Source of the DNA: Deltaproteobacteria bacterium
GTDB lineage: Bacteria; Bdellovibrionota_C; UBA2361; OMII01
Direction: 5' to 3'
Assembly: GCA_023262305.1 (NCBI GenBank)
Contig: JALRCK010000174.1
Location: 1 to 5,490 of the forward strand
DNA length: 5,490 bases
The notes under the pieces were generated by a model, which ran no database searches, was not told the origin of the DNA, and saw only the letters and a list, made by a program, of their open reading frames with translations. Every line of letters begins with the position of its first letter. Within the stretch, counting starts at the first letter, position 1. Below are positions 1-5,230 of the stretch, in pieces. The translations under genes were made by a program, and so were the position numbers.

Positions 1-159
1 CGAACCGTTGAATCGGATCTCCTCGGGGGACAAAAGATTTACGGAAACTCGAGGGAGGGTGATTCTGGAATCGGGAGAAACCCAGGTCCATTTTTCAATA
101 AGAGAAGCAATTCGTCGTCGTGCATCTGCGCTTAGGTCAATTATGCCAAGCTCGATCAT
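1..159 (-). CDS. Hypothetical protein, N-terminal 53 codons (runs off the left edge)
   Basis: This gene reads leftward from an ATG at 159-157 and leaves the window at base 1 still open, so only residues 1-53 are visible. The start is well supported. A GGAGGAG ribosome binding site lies just upstream, and an in-frame TGA at 180-178 rules out a longer N-terminus. The visible protein begins MIELGIIDLSADARRRIASL and continues with a Trp pair (W24, W26), a stretch of alternating hydrophobic residues (about 32-43) and an acidic SPEE segment (44-47). I see no signal peptide, membrane segment or catalytic motif. The first 25 residues look helical and the next 20 look like beta strands. I do not recognise the family. 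It diverges from the gene at 417-1118 and may share a regulatory region with it. Confidence 0.7.
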   Translation of the reverse strand, partial: MIELGIIDLSADARRRIASLIEKWTWVSPDSRITLPRVSVNLLSPEEIRFNGS

Positions 160-160
160 G

Positions 161-167
161 CTCCTCC
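161..167 (-). promoter_or_regulatory. Strong ribosome binding site GGAGGAG
   Basis: On the minus strand, GGAGGAG is followed by one base and then the ATG at 159. The GGAGG core leaves four bases of spacing, slightly tight but workable. It is the only strong Shine-Dalgarno sequence near any start in the window and it fixes the start of the leftward gene. Confidence 0.65.
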
Positions 168-174
168 AACAGGC

Positions 175-228
175 GACTCAAGCTTTTGGTTACGTTAGCG
201 CACGGGGGTATGCGCAAAACGTTGAGTC
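175..228 (-). promoter_or_regulatory. Imperfect long hairpin in the leader of the leftward gene
   Basis: Three collinear stems can stack. GACTCAA (175-181) pairs with TTGAGTC (222-228). ACGT (192-195) pairs with ACGT (218-221, read antiparallel). GCGCA (198-202) pairs with TGCGC (211-215) around an eight-base loop. A bulge at 182-191 interrupts the long arm. In the leftward transcript the structure ends about seven bases upstream of the ribosome binding site and 15 bases before the ATG, so it could affect translation. It could equally be a protein-binding palindrome in DNA. The pairing is visible; the role is inference. Confidence 0.35.
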
Positions 229-289
229 CCGTTGAAAGCGGTTCACTAACACAAGAGTGTGCAATCTGTGCCAAGCTTTTTTTCGTGTT

Positions 290-298
290 TGCTAGAAT
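290..298 (+). promoter_or_regulatory. Extended -10 promoter element TGCTAGAAT
   Basis: TGCTAGAAT matches the extended -10 pattern TGnTAnnnT, with a 5/6 match to TATAAT in the hexamer. There is no good -35 hexamer at the usual distance, which extended -10 promoters can do without. It faces the gene at 417-1118 and would give a leader of roughly 110 nt. Confidence 0.35.
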
Positions 299-325
299 GA
301 GCCTAGATCCCGGCAGCTTTTTACT

Positions 326-331
326 TATAAT
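326..331 (+). promoter_or_regulatory. Consensus -10 hexamer TATAAT
   Basis: This is a perfect TATAAT in a locally T-rich stretch. No convincing -35 lies 16-18 bp upstream (that stretch reads around CTAGATC), so an activator or a weak promoter is implied. Transcription from here would start near 338, directly on the inverted repeat at 338-352, leaving a leader of about 79 nt before the ATG at 417. Confidence 0.4.
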
Positions 332-337
332 GACACC

Positions 338-352
338 TGTTGAGTCACAACA
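338..352 (+). promoter_or_regulatory. Inverted repeat TGTTG-N5-CAACA at the predicted +1, possible operator
   Basis: Perfect 5-bp arms (338-342 and 348-352) flank AGTCA. The site starts about seven bases after the TATAAT hexamer, the usual place for a repressor operator. Its core TTGAGTC (340-346) recurs at 222-228, and in inverted form at 175-181, within the same divergent intergenic region. The binding protein is unknown. Confidence 0.25.
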
Positions 353-416
353 ACGCGCGCACTATGGGTCGGAACTCTCAGTAGCGTGTTTTTCACAACG
401 AGGTAGTTTTCCCTCC

Positions 417-1118
417 ATGACAGAGATGAGGCTCTCCAAAAACTGGATCTTCGGCACTCGCTCACTTGAGTTCGAGACGAACATCCCCCTTGAGAAGGGA
501 GCCCTCTCGGACATTATCGATGGGTGCCTACGATTCGTGAACCCGATCCTCTGCGGCGCGACCGCAGTTCAGGAGCTTCGCGACTTTAAGGGTCGGAATG
601 TCCACGACACCCTCCTCCCAGGTATCGCAACTCCTAAGACAGATGAGCTCTTTCGAGTCGGTGGCGTCTCGGCCGTTGCAAAGGGCAAGAGCGATTTCGA
701 TTGGGAGCCCTTTGAGGTTGTGGGCTACTCGCCCTTCACTCGTTTTGAGGGCACCCACCATATCGTTCACGGCCTGCAGGTCGAGCGAGCTGGGGGGCTT
801 CCTTCGTGGCTTCCGACCCGGCTGCTCGGCATAGCCGCGCCGATTAAGCCCCGCTTCTTTCGCTATGGATTGGAGCACTTCACGAGCGTCCTCACCTTCG
901 CGAGCCTCGGCTACGCCCCTCAAGTAACCGCATCCCTCCTCCTCGACTGCATCTCGGATACCCTGGCTCTGAAGATCACCCATGAGTTTAAAAAAGGCGG
1001 TGAGGCGAACCCCTTCGAGTACATCCCCGCCTACCAAACGTTCGCGAGCGTCATTCGCTCTGCAACTGGTCACGATGTACGTGGGGAGTTTCAGGAACGG
1101 TGCTCGACGCTTAGGTGA
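417..1118 (+). CDS. Hypothetical protein of about 233 aa, orphan
   Basis: The frame shows coding character (ATC, GAG, AAG and CTC codons, like the neighbours) from about 417 to the TGA at 1116-1118. The frame stays open upstream to beyond 120, with ATGs at 120, 297, 330 and 417. The translation before 417 looks random and overlaps the promoter elements, so I chose 417; a GAGG at 400-403 lies a long 13 bases upstream. The next ATG, at 426, is also possible.

The protein is soluble, with no signal peptide or convincing membrane segment. Visible blocks are an aromatic region F94-F110 (FDWEPFEVVGYSPFTRF), a His-rich patch (THHIVH, 113-118), a Pro/Trp segment (GLPSWLPTRLLG, 127-138), a hydrophobic stretch (about 154-184) and an ANPFEYIPAYQ segment (197-207). 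The last faintly recalls the NPFDYL block near the C-terminus of IS66-type transposases, but nothing else supports a transposase. I do not recognise the family. It lies 115 bp upstream of, and co-oriented with, the LAGLIDADG-HTH gene. Confidence 0.62.
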   Translation: MTEMRLSKNWIFGTRSLEFETNIPLEKGALSDIIDGCLRFVNPILCGATAVQELRDFKGRNVHDTLLPGIATPKTDELFRVGGVSAVAKGKSDFDWEPFEVVGYSPFTRFEGTHHIVHGLQVERAGGLPSWLPTRLLGIAAPIKPRFFRYGLEHFTSVLTFASLGYAPQVTASLLLDCISDTLALKITHEFKKGGEANPFEYIPAYQTFASVIRSATGHDVRGEFQERCSTLR

Positions 1119-1233
1119 CAAAACACCCCTTTTAAGCTCTTACCTGTCGTGATCAGTCCCCATCTCCACCCGCAGCTCGCTTAAGCCCCTCCGTGGACGT
1201 ACCATCCGGGCGTCTCACAAACGCGCACAATCC

Positions 1234-2289
1234 ATGACGCAGTTGAACACCCCACCACCCGGCGAGCTGAATCCGTATCAACGGATCGAGCTCGGCACAC
1301 TTCAGGTTCCCGCGTTCCACGCGCACCTTCGACGAGAGAGTGCCGACCTCGCCTATCTTCTCGGTGCGTGGGCCGGTTGCACCGAGATCGGCGGCAAACC
1401 AGACAATCGGATCTCGTTCGCCTCCCAAGATGAGCGGCAGATTAGCCTCCTTAATGAGCGAATTATCTCTGTTACGGGCAAATCTGCCTGCCACCAATCG
1501 GTTGATATTCATGGCACGGCGTACATCCGCCTCGTTGTACACAATGAGGAGATCGCTCTCCATTTTCAGAGAGTCACCGCTTACAACTCACGCGTGCCCT
1601 GGGAACATCTCGGCACGGAAGGTGAACGGATCAACTACATCCGCGGGATCTTTGATCACAGTGGATGGATGTTCACCGGGTCATCCTCGGGGATAGGAAT
1701 CAACAAAGTGGATGGGGAATACCTCCTTCGAGACATCGGTCGGGTGTTCGTCAAGGTCGGATTGCTTCCTCTCATTCTCGATCATCCGGTTCCGAGCTTA
1801 CGACTCAAAGAGATCACCGAGTGGCAGACCTTCGCTGAAAGGGTCCCCCTCTCACTACCCGACCGACAGAGGGTCGCGTTTATTCTGGCTCATCGGCCCT
1901 CACAAAAGAATCACTTCACCGTGGCAGACTACGAGACCGTTCGCCAAGGATACCAATCGGAAGGGATGAATCCGGCCCAGATCGCGCGTGCAACCGGAAT
2001 TCCTGCAAACAGTGTGCGGGATTGGATGATTCGTGGCCAGAAACCTCCAGCGGTAAAGCGCAAAGAGATCATCGATACATTCTCAGCCTCGATGCCGAAT
2101 TCTGACGTTATTAACGCCGTGTATCGCACACTCGGAGCTTCTTCAGAGCTCGCCAGGGAGTGCGGCAAGCGCGTTACCCCTGAGAGGGTGACCGCCTTTG
2201 CGCACGGGCTGAAAGATAACGCATTGCTCTATGGAAATGACGAGCTGATCGCACGGGACCTGTTAGGCGGTTGGGCTAAGCCGAGCTAG
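1234..2289 (+). CDS. Degenerate LAGLIDADG-domain protein with C-terminal helix-turn-helix (putative DNA-binding regulator)
   Basis: The 351-residue protein has two LAGLIDADG-type helices. Block 1 is LAYLLGAWAGCTEI (39-52) and block 2 is YIRGIFDHSG (135-144). Each precedes a beta-rich half with expected features: the DERQISLLNERI helix after block 1, and a DGEYLLRDIGRVFVKVGLLPLI helix region after block 2. In active homing endonucleases both helices end in an Asp or Glu that binds the catalytic metal. Here those positions read Cys49 and Ser143, so cleavage is unlikely.

Residues 244-265 (GMNPAQIARATGIPANSVRDWM) form a good helix-turn-helix, followed by a basic tract (PPAVKRK). The C-terminal 70 residues are helical and unassigned. 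LAGLIDADG plus HTH is the architecture logic of WhiA, a non-cleaving regulator, but this is not an obvious WhiA orthologue: the order is the same, while the HTH type and context differ.

The ATG at 1234 is the only possible start; the in-frame stop is TGA at 1150-1152. It has no Shine-Dalgarno sequence. The gene is free-standing, not inside an intron or intein. It ends 25 bp from the convergent ABC gene. Confidence 0.85.
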   Translation: MTQLNTPPPGELNPYQRIELGTLQVPAFHAHLRRESADLAYLLGAWAGCTEIGGKPDNRISFASQDERQISLLNERIISVTGKSACHQSVDIHGTAYIRLVVHNEEIALHFQRVTAYNSRVPWEHLGTEGERINYIRGIFDHSGWMFTGSSSGIGINKVDGEYLLRDIGRVFVKVGLLPLILDHPVPSLRLKEITEWQTFAERVPLSLPDRQRVAFILAHRPSQKNHFTVADYETVRQGYQSEGMNPAQIARATGIPANSVRDWMIRGQKPPAVKRKEIIDTFSASMPNSDVINAVYRTLGASSELARECGKRVTPERVTAFAHGLKDNALLYGNDELIARDLLGGWAKPS

Positions 2290-2312
2290 AGAGAAATCCC
2301 TGCTAGACTCTC
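2289..2312. terminator. Weak stem-loop between convergent genes
   Basis: GAGAG (2289-2293) and CTCTC (2308-2312) can form a 5-bp stem with a 14-base loop between the two convergent stop codons. There is no real U-tract on either side, so if it helps end transcription it is weak. Its position between convergent genes is the main support. Confidence 0.2.
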
Positions 2313-2314
2313 AT

Positions 2315-3958
2315 TTACGTCGAACCGCGAAGACGCGCTCCTTCCTTCATCACTCCATTCTCAAACACAAACTCCCTCGAACATAACGAGCGCAGCTCGG
2401 CGTGATGCGACACGATCACCACCGTTGTCGTTGCGGGAAGTTGCGAGAGTCGTTTGATCACGAGCTCCTCGCTCGCCTTATCGAGGTGTGAGGTCGGCTC
2501 ATCGAGAAGGAGCACTGGGCGCCCCAAGAGCAATCCGCGCGCGATATTAATTCGTTGCTTCTGTCCTGAGGAGAGGTGAACCCCCTTCTCGCCGACCTTG
2601 GTGTCGAGCCCTTCAGGAAGCGATTGCATGAGATCGTTTAACCCTAAATCGTGAAGAAGGGTGAGGATCTCCCCGTCAGGCACAGGACTTCCCATCGTGA
2701 GGTTTTCGCGAAGGGAGAGGTTAAAGAGCTCAGCTTCTTGCGAGACGACCGCAAAAGAGTGCGTGAGGGTGTCGTTGTAGGTCGAATACAACTCTTTGTT
2801 CCACCGGCATTCGCCAGCGCGCGGAGTTCGATGATTCGCAAGGATACTTAAGAAGGTGCTCTTTCCCTGCCCTGAGCGACCGGAGATGAGAACCCGCTCA
2901 CCTCGTCGGAAGCTAACGTGCGGGACTCGGATCTCTTGAGAGCGCTCGCCGTAGCGGTGCACTATTGAATCACACAAAATCTCATCTAGGGGCGCAACAC
3001 TTCGATCGCCCAAAGGCCGTTCCTGGCACAAGATCTCCTCGAGCTTAGCGACGTAGGCGTTCGTTTCAAGGAGGGATTTGATCAACTCAGAGAGCCGTTC
3101 GGCGAGGTTCTGGACTCGGGCAAACCCAGCGATAAACAGAATCAATATCGAGGCTGACACAGCGCCCTTTTCAACCTGAAAGAGGAGGAACCCAATCGTG
3201 GAGATAAGCGCCGTATAAAAGATCCCATGAAGCAGGCACCACCGGTTTGCGTGAAAGCGCTGAAATCTAAATATTGAGGCGTCGCTTGCTTGAGATTCGT
3301 GGCGCAGCATATGTTGCGCCCACGAAACGATGCCGAGACGCTTGATGGTTGGGATGTTCGTTAAGAGATCGATGAATCGCTCCATCACTACCGCTTGGGT
3401 CTGATTCTTGTCGTCAGCGAGGGGAACGATCTTGCGCGCAAGGATCACCCCTACCGTCACAAACACGCACAGGATAGCGAGATTCACGACCGCCATCTCT
3501 TTTGATTCGCGCGCAGTGAAGAACATGAAGAGGAGCAACACGGAACACAGGTGCCCAACCAGCCATACGATGGTGGAGGAGAGCGCGCCAACGGATCCGG
3601 CAACCTGGTTTATGAGCGATGCGATGTATCCCGAGTGATACGCTGAGAGGGTATCGATGCTTAAGCGCTCAGTGCGCGAAAAGAGCGAGAGTCGCAGATC
3701 GTTTCCAAACCATCCCGTGAGGCTCTCGCCCCACGATCGCAAACACCATTGAAGGAGGAGCGAGGTTGCAAGACACACGGTGATGATCGGCACCACGCGT
3801 GAGAGGAGATCGGTTGTAATCGGCGGCTTGGTGAATTCGGCCAAGAGGATCGGCACCGAGAACGAGGTTGCTCCATCGATCGCGCCAACACAGATCAGCA
3901 CCCAGAAGATGCGCCGAAAGGAGGAGAGGTGGGCGAGCAGAAAGCGAAGCGTTTGCAC
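2315..3958 (-). CDS. ABC transporter, type I exporter half-transporter (fused membrane and ATPase domains)
   Basis: A 547-residue inner-membrane exporter subunit, expected to work as a dimer that uses ATP hydrolysis to move a substrate outward. The N-terminal half has six likely membrane helices (about 13-41, 52-72, 127-147, 157-175, 243-262 and 266-285), typical of the ABC_membrane fold.

The ATPase domain is complete: A-loop Tyr336, Walker A GRSGQGKST (360-368), Q-loop Gln407, signature LSSGQ (462-466), Walker B VLLLDE with catalytic Glu487, D-loop SHLD (490-493) and switch His518. The length is slightly shorter than many MsbA-like exporters (about 580), and no extra N-terminal peptidase domain is present. 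The substrate cannot be told from the sequence; lipid, peptide or drug export are all possible.

The start is a GTG at 3958, because an in-frame TAA lies three codons upstream. No Shine-Dalgarno is visible. A TAGACT hexamer on the minus strand (3972-3967) sits eight bases before the GTG, which would make a nearly leaderless mRNA, but it lacks a -35. No partner transporter gene is adjacent. Confidence 0.93.
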   Translation of the reverse strand: MQTLRFLLAHLSSFRRIFWVLICVGAIDGATSFSVPILLAEFTKPPITTDLLSRVVPIITVCLATSLLLQWCLRSWGESLTGWFGNDLRLSLFSRTERLSIDTLSAYHSGYIASLINQVAGSVGALSSTIVWLVGHLCSVLLLFMFFTARESKEMAVVNLAILCVFVTVGVILARKIVPLADDKNQTQAVVMERFIDLLTNIPTIKRLGIVSWAQHMLRHESQASDASIFRFQRFHANRWCLLHGIFYTALISTIGFLLFQVEKGAVSASILILFIAGFARVQNLAERLSELIKSLLETNAYVAKLEEILCQERPLGDRSVAPLDEILCDSIVHRYGERSQEIRVPHVSFRRGERVLISGRSGQGKSTFLSILANHRTPRAGECRWNKELYSTYNDTLTHSFAVVSQEAELFNLSLRENLTMGSPVPDGEILTLLHDLGLNDLMQSLPEGLDTKVGEKGVHLSSGQKQRINIARGLLLGRPVLLLDEPTSHLDKASEELVIKRLSQLPATTTVVIVSHHAELRSLCSREFVFENGVMKEGARLRGST

Positions 3959-3992
3959 TGAAGCTTAGTCTATCAAAGGGGGGTGTTGGGCA

Positions 3993-4012
3993 TCGAGGCT
4001 AATTCGCCTCGA
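3993..4012. promoter_or_regulatory. Perfect 7-bp inverted repeat upstream of the ABC gene
   Basis: TCGAGGC (3993-3999) and GCCTCGA (4006-4012) flank a six-base TAATTC spacer. The repeat lies 35-54 bp upstream of the GTG start of the ABC gene. That location fits an operator, or a leader hairpin if transcription starts further upstream. There is no T-tract to mark a terminator. Confidence 0.35.
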
Positions 4013-4039
4013 CCCGAGAGGGCGTTAGGTAATTCAGGG

Positions 4040-4240
4040 GGTTGGGGATTTCGCACCAGCCAATCGTGTCTGCCGCTGCCGACCCGGAGGGCTGGTGCCC
4101 TGCCCGACGTAGCGCAGCGAAGTCGGGTCCCGACGGGCCGGTCCCGCGATCACCGCTCCATAACGCACCCCAGGCCGCGGTCCAATTCGGGGAATTTGAA
4201 CATACCCGGCCCGTCAGGAGACGGGCTCTCCGGGCGATGT
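4040..4240. other. GC-rich noncoding block with many alternative stem pairings
   Basis: This block is clearly more GC-rich than its flanks and gives no convincing protein on either strand. Visible complementary pairs are:
- GCACCAGCC (4053-4061) with GGCTGGTGC (4090-4098).
- CCCGAC (4103-4108) with GTCGGG (4122-4127).
- GACGGGCCGG (4132-4141) with CCGGCCCGTC (4206-4215).
- A compact local hairpin, CCCGTC-AGGA-GACGGG (4210-4225), nested inside CCCGG (4205-4209) and CCGGG (4230-4234).

The last two options compete for the same strand, as in switching leaders. It could be a structured leader of the leftward ABC gene (read on the minus strand), an independent small RNA, or a palindromic interspersed repeat such as those common in some GC-rich bacterial genomes. 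It does not match the conserved sequences of tmRNA, RNase P RNA, SRP RNA or 6S RNA that I know. Confidence 0.45.
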
Positions 4241-4276
4241 GCACCTGCAACTATTTGTTATTGCTACCTATTTATT

Positions 4277-4282
4277 TTTATA
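4277..4282 (-). promoter_or_regulatory. Possible -10 element TATAAA facing the GC-rich block
   Basis: On the minus strand TATAAA lies in a short A+T-rich tract (4250-4290) just outside the GC-rich block. Transcription would enter the block near 4270 and continue toward the ABC gene with a leader of about 310 nt. There is no good -35 at 16-18 bp, so this is tentative. Confidence 0.2.
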
Positions 4283-4402
4283 TCACTTTTCCTGAAGCAC
4301 ATTGCTCCAAAGTGCGGATTCTCCTTTAAGACATGGGGAAACCTTCGTATTTTCCATGGATTTTGACATCGTTGGTGATGGGTAGAAGAGAGCAATAAGT
4401 GT

Positions 4403-4629
4403 CTATTTCTCGTTGGTGGGGCAACCGTCCTTCGAGCGAGAAATAGCACTGGAAGAGAAATGGTTTTGGGGACGTGTAGCCGCTTGTCGGTTGCAGTGTC
4501 CTCTCATGTGAGAACGTTTGTTTCTCCCTCTGATCCTACAAAAGATCGAAAAGTGGTCTGGTGTGGGATCAGAGGGAAACCGTCTGGTTCGCGGCTAACT
4601 TTTAAATCTTACATCACCTCTCGGTGGTG
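4403..4629 (+). ncRNA. Cluster of strong hairpins, candidate leader RNA or small RNA upstream of the glycine-zipper gene
   Basis: Four structural units lie in a row:
- Hairpin 1: CTATTTCTCG (4403-4412) pairs perfectly with CGAGAAATAG (4437-4446).
- Unit 2: TAGCCGC (4477-4483) pairs with GCGGCTA (4591-4597). It encloses a small palindrome TCTCATGTGAGA (4502-4513), a long stem of 4525-4540 with 4562-4577 (12 Watson-Crick pairs, one G-T, three more pairs), a 5-bp top helix (4543-4547 with 4555-4559), and AACC/GGTT (4578-4589).
- Hairpin 3: CATCACC (4612-4618) pairs with GGTGGTG (4623-4629).

The cluster ends 43 bases before the ATG at 4673. It is not a member of any RNA family I recognise. The pairings could serve a leader RNA, a free small RNA or a DNA-level palindromic element. 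Strand is assigned from the downstream gene only. Confidence 0.45.
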
Positions 4630-4672
4630 GGGTTTAGAAAAAAGCCAAGAGCAGCAATTAGACAAACAAAAC

Positions 4673-5122
4673 ATGAACATGATCCGTAACCTCATTGTGG
4701 CCATCGCTTCCGCGATGGCCTTCACCGTCACCAGCAACGCGCAGGTCGCCCCCGGAACCCCGGTTCCGCTCGGCGGCTACCTGCAGGACTCTGCAGGCAA
4801 CCTGTATCAGGTCGTGCTGCAGAAGGTCACGCCTGCGGCCCCTGTGGCTGCGGCGCCTGTCGCTGCTGCGCCCGTTGTTGTGCAACAGCCTGCCCAGCCG
4901 CAGGTTGTCTACGTGCAGCAGCCGGCCGCTGCCCCTCAGGGCAACGCCGTGGGCAACTACGTCGGTAAGACCCTTAAGACGGGTGTTGCTGGCGGAGCGC
5001 AAGGCGCTGTGCTCGGAGCCATTACTGGACGCAACGTCGGTAAGGAGGCTTTGGGTATGGCTGGTGGTGCTGCTGCTGGACAAGTGACCACCGACATCAT
5101 CGGAGGTCTGTTCGGCAAGTAA
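4673..5122 (+). CDS. Small exported glycine-zipper protein with Ala/Pro/Gln-rich linker
   Basis: A 149-residue protein. Residues 1-23 form a Sec-type signal peptide: an Asn/Arg-containing start, the hydrophobic core LIVAIASAMAFTV, and a likely signal peptidase I cut after Ser-Asn-Ala (23|24). There is no lipobox cysteine, so it is not a lipoprotein. A short conserved-looking segment (GGYLQDSAGNLYQVVLQKV, 34-52) is followed by a low-complexity Ala/Pro/Val/Gln linker (about 54-89). Next comes a glycine-zipper region (94-147) with repeated small-residue spacing, e.g. GVAGGAQGAVLGAITG and GMAGGAAAGQ. Glycine zippers form tightly packed membrane helices in outer-membrane and surface proteins, so a cell-envelope role is likely, but the exact function is unknown.

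The ATG at 4673 or the one at 4679 could be the start; both give the same mature protein. No Shine-Dalgarno is present; the leader is A-rich (ACAAACAAAAC). The open frame continues upstream to 4460, but that part covers the hairpin cluster and looks random. Confidence 0.85.
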   Translation: MNMIRNLIVAIASAMAFTVTSNAQVAPGTPVPLGGYLQDSAGNLYQVVLQKVTPAAPVAAAPVAAAPVVVQQPAQPQVVYVQQPAAAPQGNAVGNYVGKTLKTGVAGGAQGAVLGAITGRNVGKEALGMAGGAAAGQVTTDIIGGLFGK

Positions 5123-5153
5123 TACACGATGAGGAGAGGTTCTTGAGTTGGTA

Positions 5154-5179
5154 CGTGTCTTGTCTTTCGACAATCCACG
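5154..5179 (+). terminator. Stem-loop downstream of the glycine-zipper gene
   Basis: TTGTC (5060+100: 5160-5164) pairs with GACAA (5169-5173) across a TTTC loop. An outer CGTG (5154-5157) pairs with CACG (5176-5179) across a symmetric TC/TC internal loop. The hairpin begins 32 bases after the stop codon. It is followed by a C-run, not a T-run, so it is an atypical terminator or an mRNA 3'-end stabiliser. Confidence 0.3.
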
Positions 5180-5191
5180 CCCCCCACTCAT

Positions 5192-5213
5192 CACTGGTTT
5201 AACTCTTCCAGTG
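5192..5213. promoter_or_regulatory. Perfect 6-bp inverted repeat CACTGG/CCAGTG before the last gene
   Basis: CACTGG (5192-5197) and CCAGTG (5208-5213) flank a ten-base spacer and end 17 bp before the ATG at 5231. A pyrimidine-rich tract (CTCTTCTCATCCTT) follows. It could be a second weak terminator for the gene to the left or an operator for the gene to the right. Confidence 0.3.
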
Positions 5214-5230
5214 CTCTTCTCATCCTTCGT

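Noticed and set aside
120..416. Upstream extension of the orphan gene (ATGs at 120, 297 and 330).
   Set aside because: The translation looks random and overlaps the promoter-like elements and the divergent gene's start.
417..1118. An IS66-type transposase remnant, from the ANPFEYIPAYQ segment.
   Set aside because: Only a short C-terminal resemblance is seen. No catalytic residues, terminal inverted repeats or accessory IS66 genes are visible.
528..1121. A 197-codon open frame on the minus strand opposite the orphan gene.
   Set aside because: It uses exactly the antisense codons of the plus-strand gene, starts with TTG, and its product is Arg/Gly/Glu-rich with little hydrophobic patterning. 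The plus frame also continues with good coding character beyond its end, to 417.
1234..2289. An intein or intron-encoded active homing endonuclease.
   Set aside because: There are no intein splicing blocks or host exons around it, and the catalytic acids appear to be replaced.
4040..4240. A known housekeeping RNA (tmRNA, RNase P, SRP or 6S) in the GC-rich block.
   Set aside because: None of the conserved core sequences of these RNAs was seen on either strand.
3983..4366. Open frames of 83-127 codons on both strands across the GC-rich block.
   Set aside because: Several overlapping frames stay open only because of high GC. The products are low-quality, Pro/Arg/Gly/Ser-rich and match no domain.
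4363..4368. A perfect TTGACA, possible -35 for the glycine-zipper gene.
   Set aside because: The nearest -10-like hexamer (TAGAAG, 4383-4388) is only 14 bp away, and nothing good lies at 16-18 bp.
4477..4597. An integron attC recombination site, suggested by the 7-bp arms and CTAAC at 4594-4598.
   Set aside because: The paired RYYYAAC and GTTRRRY core sites of attC are not both present, and there is no integrase or cassette arrangement.
4460..4672. Upstream extension of the glycine-zipper gene to an ATG at 4460.
   Set aside because: It would bury the signal peptide about 70 residues inside the protein, and it covers the hairpin cluster.
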